From assembly GCA_945860225.1 (NCBI GenBank), contig CAMAPT010000013.1:1-64000 (forward strand): DNA of 64,000 nt, given 5' to 3'. This stretch comes from Chitinophaga pinensis (lineage in GTDB: Bacteria > Bacteroidota > Bacteroidia > B-17B0 > Aurantibacillaceae). The translations under genes were made by a program, and so were the position numbers. Below the pieces are notes generated by a model. That model saw only the letters and a program-made list of their open reading frames with translations, had not been told where the DNA came from and made no database searches. Below are positions 19,477-28,432 of this stretch, piece by piece (positions within the stretch are counted from its first letter, which is position 1; the number at the start of each line of letters is the position of its first letter).

Positions 19477-19824
19477 ATGACTAAAATTCAGCGGCCTAAA
19501 TCCATTAGCATCATTACCATTATTGCCATTGTATTAGTTTTACTGGCTTTTCCAATGCTATTTATGCCTTCGATTAAAAAAATGGGTGATTTTGTGCCGT
19601 TGATATTAGGTGTCATTATAACACTTCAATTTATTTCTTTGATTGGAATTTGGCACATGAAAAAATGGGGAGTACTCTTATTTATAATCATATTTTGTGC
19701 AAGAGTTGTAACATTCATTTTTTTAGACATATACACTTTTAGATTTTACTTCAATATTTTTTATTCGCTTTTATTTTTATTTTTCTTTATCGCCCATTAT
19801 CGAAAAATGGATTCCAATTTATAA
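19477..19824 (+). CDS. Small four-helix membrane protein
   Basis: A 115-residue, very hydrophobic protein with four predicted helices and a conserved-looking IGIWHMKKWGVLLF between helices 2 and 3, a pattern seen in small DoxX-like or DUF-type membrane proteins. One base separates it from the permease stop, so it is cotranscribed and may act with the transporter. I do not recognise a defined family. Confidence 0.65.
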   Translation: MTKIQRPKSISIITIIAIVLVLLAFPMLFMPSIKKMGDFVPLILGVIITLQFISLIGIWHMKKWGVLLFIIIFCARVVTFIFLDIYTFRFYFNIFYSLLFLFFFIAHYRKMDSNL

Positions 19825-19848
19825 CCAAAAAACTCCCAAAATAAAAAA

Positions 19849-19870
19849 GGTGCTATTTAAAAATAGCACC
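19849..19870 (-). terminator. Terminator of the DUF5606 gene
   Basis: A perfect hairpin, GGTGCTATTT with AAATAGCACC (loop AA). On the minus strand it is followed by TTTTTTATTTT. It also lies between converging genes and may block read-through from the plus-strand operon. Confidence 0.85.
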
Positions 19871-19899
19871 TCAATCAAAAAATTCAAAAATGTAAAATA

Positions 19900-20445
19900 T
19901 TAAGCTACGCCGGTTTTTCTAACTCCGGTTGTTTTCTTTACTCCTGTGGTCGTTTTTGTTTTAGACGTATCTTTAGCTACGGTTTTCTTAACAGCCGCTT
20001 TTTTTTCAGCAACTGGTTTTGCAGTTTTCTCACCAGACGCCTCTTTTTGAGCAACTTCTTTCAATTTCAAATTACCTGAAGAATGTAATCCATTATACCA
20101 ATTAAAAAGCTTGCGCATATTACTGGTATAAACACGTTCTTTATCGTAATCAGGTAAAATTTCCGAAAAATAAGAAGTAACAGATTTATCGTCAGATTTT
20201 GCATCTATGCAAGCACCACCGTTCTCTTTATCATAAATCGCTTTCATAATTAATGAAACCGGCTTATCTTCACTAGTAGTAAACATACTAATGTCTTCCA
20301 AAGAACTTACTTTGGTTGTTGAATTAATAGAAGTACGTTTTTTATCTGCTAATGCTTCTACAATAATTCCGTTTTTAGATTGAGCAACCACCCTAAATAA
20401 TCCTGGTTGTCCACTAATGGCAATAATTCCTGTTAAATCAATCAT
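19900..20445 (-). CDS. DUF5606 protein with Lys/Thr-rich tail
   Basis: A 181-residue soluble protein. Residues 1-125 match the DUF5606 layout (LTGIIAISGQPGLFRVVAQ, then VEALADKKRTSI, then VSSLEDISMFT), an uncharacterised Bacteroidota family. The last 50 residues are a basic low-complexity tail rich in K, A, T and V. No partner is suggested by the neighbours. Confidence 0.85.
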   Translation of the reverse strand: MIDLTGIIAISGQPGLFRVVAQSKNGIIVEALADKKRTSINSTTKVSSLEDISMFTTSEDKPVSLIMKAIYDKENGGACIDAKSDDKSVTSYFSEILPDYDKERVYTSNMRKLFNWYNGLHSSGNLKLKEVAQKEASGEKTAKPVAEKKAAVKKTVAKDTSKTKTTTGVKKTTGVRKTGVA

Positions 20446-20535
20446 CGTTCTATTTTGAAAAAAATTTTAGATAACAAAAATAGCATTTTTTTAATATCAT
20501 TACTATAAATGTAAAAAAACTCTGCTTTAAAGTTT

Positions 20536-21927
20536 TTAAGCTTTAGTAGAAAAATGATGGTAAAATAATGGAATCGTTTCTATGCCTTTGTAATAATTAA
20601 ACAATCCAAAATGCTCGTTTGGAGAATGTAACGCATCGCTATCTAATCCAAACCCAAACAAAATACTATCCATACCTAATTCTTTTTTAAATAATGCCAC
20701 AATTGGGATACTTCCTCCACTTCGGGTTGGTACTGGTTTTTTACCATAAGTTTCCTCCATCGCATTACTGGCAGCTATAAATCCTTCAGACGTAATAGGA
20801 ACAACCACAGGTTCGCCTCCATGATGAGCGTTAACCTTCACTTTTACTGATTTTGGGGCAATACTTTCGAAATGCTGTTTGAATAATTCACTGATTTCTT
20901 TTGACGATTGATTAGGTACTAAACGCATCGATATTTTTGCAAATGCCTTTGATGGCAATACCGTTTTAGCGCCATCGCCGGTATATCCGCCCCAAATTCC
21001 GTTAACATCTAAAGTTGGGCGAATTCCTGTTCTTTCATTTGTACTAAACCCCTTTTCTCCAAGCTCCTCCTCTACTTTTAAATCTTTTTTAAACGCTACT
21101 AAATCAAAAGGAGCTTTAGCCATTTCTGCTCGTTCTTCTTGACTCAACTCCTGAACGTTGTCGTAAAAACCCGGAATGGTAATATGATTATTTTCATCAT
21201 GACAAGAAGCAATCATTTTACATAAAATATTAATTGGGTTAGCAACAGCTCCACCATAAACACCACTATGTAAATCTCTGTTAGGCCCCGTTACTTCCAC
21301 TTCCATATAAGCCAGACCTCTTAATCCTGTATCAATGCTTGGGATATCATTCGCTATCATGGATGTATCTGAAATTAAAATAATGTCTCCTTTTAATTTT
21401 TCTTTATTTTCAACAATCCATGGCCCCAAACTAGGAGATCCTACTTCTTCTTCTCCTTCAATCATAAATTTAACATTACAAGGTAATGTATTGGTTTTCA
21501 TCATAATCTCAAATGCTTTCACGTGCATGTACATTTGTCCTTTATCGTCACAAGCACCACGTGCGAAAACCGCTCCTTCAGGATGAATGTCTGTTTTTTT
21601 AATGACGGGCTCAAATGGAGGAGAGTTCCATAAATCAATGGGATCAGCAGGCTGTACATCATAATGACCATAAACAACTACGGTGGGTTTTAACGGATCA
21701 ATTATTTTTTCACCATAAACAACCGGGTAACCTTTCGTATGACAAATTTCAACATGGTCAGCTCCTGCTTCTATTAATCGATTTTTAACAGCTTCCGCTG
21801 TTTTTTCCATATCTGATTTATGTTCCGGTTTTGCGCTTATAGATGGAATTTTCAATAAATCCAATAATTCGTGTAAAAACCTGTCTTTATGTGCATTTAA
21901 ATAAGTTCGAATTTCTGTATGTGCCAT
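20536..21927 (-). CDS. M20 family metallopeptidase (dipeptidase)
   Basis: A 463-residue cytosolic enzyme of the ArgE/DapE/CPG2/CNDP-like M20 family with a two-metal centre. Visible motifs are VVYGHYDVQPAD (His ligand and catalytic Asp), GACDDKGQMYMH (bridging Asp), EGEEEVGSP (catalytic Glu pair) and a late SPNEHFGL with the last His ligand. The central lid/dimerisation domain contains DLHSGVYGG. It likely hydrolyses dipeptides. The start is ATG 21927 (MAHTEIRTYL); 21945 is possible but less likely. Confidence 0.93.
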   Translation of the reverse strand: MAHTEIRTYLNAHKDRFLHELLDLLKIPSISAKPEHKSDMEKTAEAVKNRLIEAGADHVEICHTKGYPVVYGEKIIDPLKPTVVVYGHYDVQPADPIDLWNSPPFEPVIKKTDIHPEGAVFARGACDDKGQMYMHVKAFEIMMKTNTLPCNVKFMIEGEEEVGSPSLGPWIVENKEKLKGDIILISDTSMIANDIPSIDTGLRGLAYMEVEVTGPNRDLHSGVYGGAVANPINILCKMIASCHDENNHITIPGFYDNVQELSQEERAEMAKAPFDLVAFKKDLKVEEELGEKGFSTNERTGIRPTLDVNGIWGGYTGDGAKTVLPSKAFAKISMRLVPNQSSKEISELFKQHFESIAPKSVKVKVNAHHGGEPVVVPITSEGFIAASNAMEETYGKKPVPTRSGGSIPIVALFKKELGMDSILFGFGLDSDALHSPNEHFGLFNYYKGIETIPLFYHHFSTKA

Positions 21928-22178
21928 CGTTTTAAAATTTTGCACACGAATTTAGGTGTTTTATTTATATCCTATTTTAAGAATTTAAAATAAGTAGAAG
22001 TAAACTCAAATCTTAGTAATTAAACTAAATTGATGCTAGTTTGTTTAAATAGTGTTTTGCAGATATTATATAACCATCAATTTATCATTAAACGAATGTT
22101 ATTAATTATTCGGAACAATAAAAAGTTCAACTCACTCATTATTGCTAATTTAGCTTTAGTTTAATTTTTAAAACGATT

Positions 22179-22793
22179 ATGAAGAAAGGATTTGTATTTA
22201 TTATATTATTAATAGCTTGTGGTTTTTTGTTATCCTTTATTAATTCTAATATTGGCAGTGAACTAGGAATAAATGCTCCTTTACCTATGCCTGAAGAAAA
22301 AATGAAAGCTGTAAGTGGGAAAGATATCACCTTAAATTCTGCAAAAAGAAACAAAGGCTTATTAGTTATTTTTTCTTGTAATACTTGTCCTTATGTTAAA
22401 TTGAGCGAAAGCCGTATTAAAGACTTAACAGATTATTCATTGCAACAAGGTATTGGCTGTATTATTATAAATAGTAACGAAGCACAACGACAAGAAGAAG
22501 ACAGTTTTAATGAAATGGTAAAATATGCTGCTTCTCAAAATTACACTTGTTACTATGCCCAAGATAGTAACTCTAAATTAGCGGATGCATTTGGCGCAAC
22601 AAGAACTCCTCAATGCTTTTTATTTAATAATAAAGGCTTAATATATAAAGGAGCAATTGATGATAACGTTAAAGACCCGGAAATGGCAAAATCACATTAT
22701 TTAAAAGATGCGATTGATGCCCTAATTAAAAATGAAACACCTGCCTTGCAAGAAACAAAATCTATCGGTTGTACCATTAAACGTTTAGAATAA
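22179..22793 (+). CDS. Thioredoxin-fold redoxin, exported
   Basis: A 204-residue protein with an N-terminal hydrophobic anchor or signal (FVFIILLIACGFLLSFI) and an AhpC/TSA-Redoxin type thioredoxin fold. The active-site pair is C67-NT-C70 (FSCNTCPYVK), and the cis-Pro loop is TRTPQCFLF. The CPYVK form is typical of the thioredoxin family PRX-like group. It probably acts on periplasmic thiols; the substrate is unknown. It stands alone. Confidence 0.85.
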   Translation: MKKGFVFIILLIACGFLLSFINSNIGSELGINAPLPMPEEKMKAVSGKDITLNSAKRNKGLLVIFSCNTCPYVKLSESRIKDLTDYSLQQGIGCIIINSNEAQRQEEDSFNEMVKYAASQNYTCYYAQDSNSKLADAFGATRTPQCFLFNNKGLIYKGAIDDNVKDPEMAKSHYLKDAIDALIKNETPALQETKSIGCTIKRLE

Positions 22794-22824
22794 GTCACAC
22801 GTTTTTAATAGAAAACTAATCGGA

Positions 22825-23538
22825 TTACTGATAAATACCAAACACAGTAGGTTGTTTAATAAAATCTGGGGGATTTATTTTTTTCCAAACAGAAATTGGT
22901 TTCACCAAAATAGATTCTTGTTCAAGAGTTATATTAGTTGCTACCAATAATAAGGTATTTGGTTGTAGAATTTTCAATAAATCTTCAAAAAGAGTAACAT
23001 TACGATAAGGTGTTTCAATAAAAAATTGCGCTTGCTTATTTTTTATGCAACATTGTTCTAATTCTTTTATTTTTTTATGTTTTTCAAGTTTTTCAATCGG
23101 TAGATAACCATTGAATGCGAAATTTTGACCATTGAACCCACTGGCCATAATAGATAAAACAATAGAACTAGGGCCTACTAACGGCACAACTTTAATCCCT
23201 TTTTTATGTGCTATTTTAATAATTTCTGCTCCGGGATCAGCGATGCCCGGACATCCGGCATCGCTCATTAAGCCCATATCGTTACCTTGCAGGAGAGGTG
23301 CTAAAAAAGAAGTCAACTCATCTGTTTTTGTGTGCTGATTGATTAATGATAACTGAGCTTTACTCATCTCAGAGTACTGACATTGTTTAAGAAACGCCCT
23401 AGCCTCTTTAGCATTCTCTGCAATAAAAAAGGTTAATTTTTTTACTAATTCGATATTTCGTTTTGGAAGTACATGTTCAATATTGCATTCTCCTAACCCT
23501 ACCGGTAAAAGATATAATACTCCGAATGTTTGCATCAT
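22825..23538 (-). CDS. RsmI-like SAM-dependent methyltransferase
   Basis: A 237-residue tetrapyrrole-methylase-fold enzyme of the RsmI group, with GLMSDAGCPGIADPGAEI, VVPLVGPSSIVLSIMASGFNG and FAFNGYLP. RsmI methylates the 2'-OH of C1402 in 16S rRNA; Bacteroidota often carry a shorter paralogue like this one, and which activity it has cannot be told. It starts with ATGATG overlapping the recQ stop by four bases (ATGA), so translation is probably coupled. Confidence 0.88.
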   Translation of the reverse strand: MMQTFGVLYLLPVGLGECNIEHVLPKRNIELVKKLTFFIAENAKEARAFLKQCQYSEMSKAQLSLINQHTKTDELTSFLAPLLQGNDMGLMSDAGCPGIADPGAEIIKIAHKKGIKVVPLVGPSSIVLSIMASGFNGQNFAFNGYLPIEKLEKHKKIKELEQCCIKNKQAQFFIETPYRNVTLFEDLLKILQPNTLLLVATNITLEQESILVKPISVWKKINPPDFIKQPTVFGIYQ

Positions 23539-25445
23539 TTTTTTAATTGAATAGTTTTAGTTGAATCTATGGTCAATATACCATTATCAATCAATTGATT
23601 AATTAATTCATTTAACCTACTCGTGTTAATAGTTTGAAATTTACTGATAAGCTCTTGCAAAGTTAATGCTTGATAGGTCAATTCTATCTTTATATTTTCG
23701 ATCAGACCTTCGTCAGTATTTAAATTACGTTTATATTTTTCAACACAAACATCACAGAAGTGACAATCTTCAAAATCAGTTTCGTTAAAATAAGATAACA
23801 ATAACCGACTTCTACAAATATGTTTTTCGGTAATGTATTTTTTAACACTTTTTATTCTATTTAGTGCTTTTTCCTTTAAAACAGGATAATTAACTAATTT
23901 AATTTGCTCAAACTTTAGATTAATGCGATTTTGTAAAAAAACTAATTTTGGCAGACTAGATTGAGGTATAAATGCAATGACGCCTTGCTTGTTCAAATTA
24001 TCTAACTGAATTCTACACTCATGTTCTGATATTTTAGCTCTAAAAGCTAAATCTTTTTCCTTTACATAAACATATTGCTCATAAAGCCCTCCATAACTTC
24101 GCAATAATGCTTTTATTAAAGGTTCATATTTCGAGAATTTAATTTGAAAATTATACAAATCATCCTTCCTCATTATAACCATTACTTTAGATAGTTCGTA
24201 ACCACTATCTAAAAATGAAAAGTACCCTTCTTTTTCTAAACATTTAATGGCATTAAATAAAGTAATAGGTTTCAAATTATAATTACGCGTCACTTCATCG
24301 ATATCGAAATTAACAGACAATCCTTCCCCACTTTCAACAGGTATTTGGTAATAATTAAAAATTGCTTGATACGATTGTTTGATTTCCTCTATACTTGGTG
24401 TATTCTTTTCAAAAATTTCTTGTAATAAATTCAAATCATTTTGATGACATAATATAACCGAATAAGCCGGTTTTCCATCTCTTCCTGCCCTTCCTGCTTC
24501 CTGAAAGTAGGCCTCCAAACTTTCAGGTAAATCTAAATGAACAACAAATCGCACATCCGGTTTATCAATACCCATACCAAATGCATTGGTAGCCACCATA
24601 ACTTGCGATGTATTTTTAATCCAAAGCTGTTGTTTTTGAGCTCTATCCGCAGAATTTATGCCTGCATGATAAAAGGAAGATGTTATTTGATTTTGCACCA
24701 ACCAATGACTAATTTCTTCTGTTTTTTTTCGATTACGAACATAAACAATTCCGGAACCTCCAACATTATGTATTATTTTCAACAAACGATCATATTTGTT
24801 TTCTTCAAACTGAACGACATACCGAATATTTTTACGTTCAAAAGACTGCCTAAAAACTTGTTGATTTTTGAATTTTAATTTTAATTGAATATCCTCAACT
24901 ACTTCTTTAATAGCACTTGCTGTAACGGCAATCATATTGATAGAAGGAAAATATTCTCTAAGTTCTGCTATGTTTAAATAGCTTGGTCTGAAATCATAAC
25001 CCCACTGAGAAATACAGTGCGCTTCGTCAACAGCAATAAGACCAATAGGTAAATAAGACAATTTTTCACGAAAAGTTTCTTGTTCAATACGTTCGGGAGA
25101 AACATATAAAAACTGAACATGCCCATAAGCCGCATTATTCAGAGCAATGTCAATTTCTTTATGATTCATCGCCGATGTAATAGCAATAGCACTAATTCCT
25201 TTGCTTTTCAAATTTTGCACTTGATCATTCATGAGTGCTATCAAAGGTGAAATGACAAGACATGTCCCTCCTATGACCAATCCAGGGATTTGAAAGCATA
25301 GTGATTTACCCCCTCCAGTTGGCAATAAAGCCAATGTGTCCTGATTATTCAGAACTGATTCGATGATAGTTTGCTGTAAAGGGCGATAAGAATCATACCC
25401 CCAATATTTTTTTAGATAAAAATGAATATCTTGAGTATGCTCCAA
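23535..25445 (-). CDS. recQ: RecQ-family DNA helicase, short form
   Basis: A 636-residue superfamily 2 helicase. The helicase motifs are intact (TLALLPTGGGKSLCFQIP, AVDEAHCISQWGYDFRPSY, VATNAFGMGIDKPDVRFVVH, QEAGRAGRDGKPAYS), as is the zinc-binding RQC site (CRSRLLLSYF...CHFCDVC). No HRDC domain is seen at the C-terminus. RecQ unwinds recombination and replication intermediates 3'-5'. It is the second of two recQ paralogues on this strand, 141 bases downstream of the longer one, and overlaps the methyltransferase by four bases. Confidence 0.95.
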   Translation of the reverse strand: MEHTQDIHFYLKKYWGYDSYRPLQQTIIESVLNNQDTLALLPTGGGKSLCFQIPGLVIGGTCLVISPLIALMNDQVQNLKSKGISAIAITSAMNHKEIDIALNNAAYGHVQFLYVSPERIEQETFREKLSYLPIGLIAVDEAHCISQWGYDFRPSYLNIAELREYFPSINMIAVTASAIKEVVEDIQLKLKFKNQQVFRQSFERKNIRYVVQFEENKYDRLLKIIHNVGGSGIVYVRNRKKTEEISHWLVQNQITSSFYHAGINSADRAQKQQLWIKNTSQVMVATNAFGMGIDKPDVRFVVHLDLPESLEAYFQEAGRAGRDGKPAYSVILCHQNDLNLLQEIFEKNTPSIEEIKQSYQAIFNYYQIPVESGEGLSVNFDIDEVTRNYNLKPITLFNAIKCLEKEGYFSFLDSGYELSKVMVIMRKDDLYNFQIKFSKYEPLIKALLRSYGGLYEQYVYVKEKDLAFRAKISEHECRIQLDNLNKQGVIAFIPQSSLPKLVFLQNRINLKFEQIKLVNYPVLKEKALNRIKSVKKYITEKHICRSRLLLSYFNETDFEDCHFCDVCVEKYKRNLNTDEGLIENIKIELTYQALTLQELISKFQTINTSRLNELINQLIDNGILTIDSTKTIQLKK

Positions 25446-25543
25446 TTTTAAATATTTATAGTTCCTAAAATACTAAAAATTATTACAATTGAAGTTATCA
25501 TAAACTTAGTTTAAGTATCATTGATCTATGATTAAAAAAAGAA

Positions 25544-25566
25544 AAGGCCACTCTTAGAATGGCCTT
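25544..25566 (-). terminator. Terminator of the long recQ
   Basis: AAGGCCA pairs with TGGCCTT across a 9-base loop. On the minus strand it is followed by TTCTTTTTTTAATC. It lies between the two recQ genes, so the short recQ probably has its own promoter. Confidence 0.8.
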
Positions 25567-25586
25567 ATATTAAAAATTATTATTTA

Positions 25587-27797
25587 TTAATTTCCAAAAT
25601 CACTAATAAACTTTATACGCATTAACCTAACTTCTTCCTCAGAAAATTCATCCTCTCCTAATTCTCTCAAAATAGATTGAACATCGTCATTTTCTGACTC
25701 TCGCAAGCACTCATAAATATCTTCTTTTTTATCCTCATCTACAGCCTGATCAATATAATAATCGATATTTACCTTAGTACCGGAAGTTACAATAGTCTCT
25801 ATTTCCGTTAACAAATCTTCCATTTTAATATTTTTATTCTTCGCCATATCTTCCAAACTTACTCTTCTATCAATATTTTGAATAATAAAAACCTTTAATC
25901 CTGATTTATTAACGACTGACTTAATAACCATGTCAATAGGACGTTCAATTTCATTGTCTTCGACATGTTTTTTAATGAGTTCTAAATAAGGTTTACCATA
26001 TTTGACCGCTTTACCAGACCCTACTCCCGTTATTTTAGTTAATTCCTCCATCGTAATTGGATAGTTGATTGACATTTCTTCCAACGATGTTTCTTGAAAA
26101 ATAACATAGGGCGGTAAATTGTTTTGTTTCGCAATTTTTTTAGTTAAATCTTTAAGAATAGCATATAATACATCATCTGTACTATTAGCGCCTTTTCCCT
26201 CAACAACTATTTCATCGCTATCACTTTCAGCATTACTAAAGTCATTATCTCTAGTAAATTTAATACTGAAAGGATTTTTTAAATAGTTTTTACCTTTATC
26301 TGTAATTTTTACCAATCCATAATTTTCAATGTCTTTTGAGAAAAAACCATTTACAATAGCCTGACGCATCACCGCATTCCAAAACTTATCGTCCTTATCG
26401 GAATCTAATCCTTTGCCCCAACTATCTAATTCATTATGCTTATATGATTTACCGGTAGCGGTTAAATTTCCAACTAACAAATTAATGATATCTTTTACTT
26501 TATGTTTTTCCTTGCTTTCTTTAACTGCAGTAATAGCAAGAAATAAGTCGTCCTGAGCTTCAAACTTTTGTTTGGGATGACGGCAATTATCACACATTTC
26601 ATTGCACTTGGTTTCATCGAACTCTTCGCCAAAATAATGCAAAATAAATTTTCGGCGACAAGAAGAGGTTTCTGCAAATGAAGCCGTTTCAGAAAGCATT
26701 TGCTTTCCTATTTCTTGTTCATTTACAGGCTTATCTTTCATGAATTTTTCTAGTTTGACAATGTCATCATAACTGTAAAAAGTCAAACAATTGCCCTCCC
26801 CTCCATCTCTTCCGGCGCGACCTGTTTCCTGATAATATCCCTCTAAAGATTTTGGAATATCGTGGTGAATAACATATCTAACATCCGGTTTATCAATACC
26901 CATTCCAAATGCAATTGTAGCAACAATCACATCAATGTCTTCCATCAAAAACCCATCTTGTGTTTTAGCTCGTTCTTTAGCATCCAATCCTGCATGATAA
27001 GGGGCTGCCTTTATTCCATTAACAATAAGAGCCTGAGCTACTTCTTCTACTTTTTTACGACTCAAACAATATATGATACCTGATTTTCCGATATTTTGTT
27101 TGGCATATTTAATGATTTCCTTTAACACATTTTGTTTAGCTCTTACTTCATAATATAGATTTTCACGATTAAAAGATGATTTAAACAATCCGGCCACTAG
27201 CATCCCTAAATTTTTCTGAATATCGAACTGTACTTTTGGTGTAGCAGTGGCAGTAAGCGCCATAACAGGAACAGATCCTAATTTATCTATGATGGGGCGT
27301 AACCGACGGTATTCAGGTCGGAAATCGTGCCCCCACTCTGAAATACAATGTGCTTCATCAATAGCGAAAAAAGAAATCTTAAACTCAGAGAAAAAATCAA
27401 CATTATCTTCCTTGTTTAATGTTTCAGGGGCTACATATAAAAGTTTAGTTTTACCAGACAATACGTCTTTTTTTACAGTAGCTATTTCAGACTTATTAAG
27501 AGAAGAATTTAAAAAATGTGCTATACCCGACTCATTACTAAATCCTCGTATAGCATCTACCTGATTTTTCATCAAAGCTATTAGAGGAGATACAACAATG
27601 GCTGTTCCTTCACTCATAATAGCAGGTAATTGGTAACATAATGATTTACCTCCACCTGTGGGCATAATGACAAAAGTATCCTTCTTGTTTAAAATATTAT
27701 TGATGATGGCTTCCTGGTTTCCTTTGAAACCGCTGAATCCAAAAAAAGCTTTAAGTGGATCAATTAAATTATGAGATACAACTTCTTCTGCTATCAT
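25587..27797 (-). CDS. recQ: RecQ DNA helicase with HRDC domain
   Basis: A 736-residue helicase with the full RecQ set: Walker A TFVIMPTGGGKSLCYQLP, AIDEAHCISEWGHDFRPEY, VATIAFGMGIDKPDVRYVIH, QETGRAGRDGGEGNC, zinc site CRRKFILHYF...CNEMCDNCRHP, an RQC winged helix (about 410-515) and an HRDC domain (about 545-620, LPPYVIFQETSLEEM ... ITGVGSGKAVKYG). An acidic C-terminal extension of about 110 residues follows. It is the canonical housekeeping RecQ of the pair. Confidence 0.97.
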   Translation of the reverse strand: MIAEEVVSHNLIDPLKAFFGFSGFKGNQEAIINNILNKKDTFVIMPTGGGKSLCYQLPAIMSEGTAIVVSPLIALMKNQVDAIRGFSNESGIAHFLNSSLNKSEIATVKKDVLSGKTKLLYVAPETLNKEDNVDFFSEFKISFFAIDEAHCISEWGHDFRPEYRRLRPIIDKLGSVPVMALTATATPKVQFDIQKNLGMLVAGLFKSSFNRENLYYEVRAKQNVLKEIIKYAKQNIGKSGIIYCLSRKKVEEVAQALIVNGIKAAPYHAGLDAKERAKTQDGFLMEDIDVIVATIAFGMGIDKPDVRYVIHHDIPKSLEGYYQETGRAGRDGGEGNCLTFYSYDDIVKLEKFMKDKPVNEQEIGKQMLSETASFAETSSCRRKFILHYFGEEFDETKCNEMCDNCRHPKQKFEAQDDLFLAITAVKESKEKHKVKDIINLLVGNLTATGKSYKHNELDSWGKGLDSDKDDKFWNAVMRQAIVNGFFSKDIENYGLVKITDKGKNYLKNPFSIKFTRDNDFSNAESDSDEIVVEGKGANSTDDVLYAILKDLTKKIAKQNNLPPYVIFQETSLEEMSINYPITMEELTKITGVGSGKAVKYGKPYLELIKKHVEDNEIERPIDMVIKSVVNKSGLKVFIIQNIDRRVSLEDMAKNKNIKMEDLLTEIETIVTSGTKVNIDYYIDQAVDEDKKEDIYECLRESENDDVQSILRELGEDEFSEEEVRLMRIKFISDFGN

Positions 27798-27987
27798 GAT
27801 ATTTTAGTTTAAGGGTATATTCTTAATTAAACATTTACGTTAATTCTATATAAAGATATAATTAAATTTTTGAATTAAACAAACTAATTTGACTGCCAAA
27901 TAGGATTTTCAGACCAATGACTTTTTTATCTCGATGAATCCATTTTTAACGATTCGTTGATTTAGCCACAGTGTTTATATTCAGCCA

Positions 27988-28031
27988 ATAAAAAAACGGC
28001 ATATCAAGTTTAAATCCTGATGATGCCGTCT
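27988..28031 (-). terminator. Terminator of tRNA-Arg
   Basis: On the minus strand, ACGGCAT pairs with ATGCCGT and runs into TTTTTTATTGG, just after the tRNA 3' end. Confidence 0.8.
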
Positions 28032-28034
28032 TAG

Positions 28035-28106
28035 TAGCTCCGGTAGGAATCGAACCTACATCAAACGTTTAGGAAACGCTTATTCTATCCATTGAACTAC
28101 GGTGCC
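28035..28106 (-). tRNA. tRNA-Arg (anticodon CCU)
   Basis: The minus-strand sequence folds as a tRNA: U8-A9, D stem GTTC/GAAT, anticodon stem AGCGT/ACGTT with loop TTCCTAA (anticodon CCT, reading AGG), and a T arm GTAGG-TTCGATT-CCTAC. CCA is not encoded. The acceptor stem GGCACCG/CGGAGCT has one A-A mismatch (4-69) and a G-U at 1-72, weaker than expected. It is flanked by a strong promoter and a terminator, which argues for a transcribed gene. Confidence 0.88.
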
Positions 28107-28123
28107 TGCTTTTTTAAGGGAAT

Positions 28124-28153
28124 CAAAAATACAATATAAATGACAAATTACAA
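28124..28153 (-). promoter_or_regulatory. Promoter of tRNA-Arg
   Basis: On the minus strand TTG (28153-28151) and TATTTTTG (28131-28124) are separated by exactly 19 bases, an exact match to the Bacteroidota TTG-N19-TAnnTTTG promoter, 17 bases before the tRNA 5' end. Confidence 0.7.
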
Positions 28154-28432
28154 TTGATTTTTTGACATTCTTATAGCGAGTGTGTTCTTTAATAGGTGAT
28201 GTATTTGGTATGTCTAAATTGTTTGATTTTAATTGTCACATTAATAAAACAATGTTTAGTTAGTTGTTTTTAACTCAATTTTTACATTGTTTTGGGGTTC
28301 GTTTAGTGCCCAGCAGTTGTGCAGATTGCAACAAAGTTATTTCATAATGTTCATTTATAGGAACCTTAATATTTTTCAAAAATAAATCAATCTCTTTTTT
28401 GTAAATTCAGCCCATCAAAAAAAAACCAAACT
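28154..28432. other. Non-coding spacer upstream of fumC
   Basis: No gene, repeat or RNA fold is recognised here. A short GC-richer patch (GGGGTTCGTTTAGTGCCCAG, about 28294-28313) stands out from the AT-rich background but has no assignable role. The fumC promoter should lie at the right end. Confidence 0.4.
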
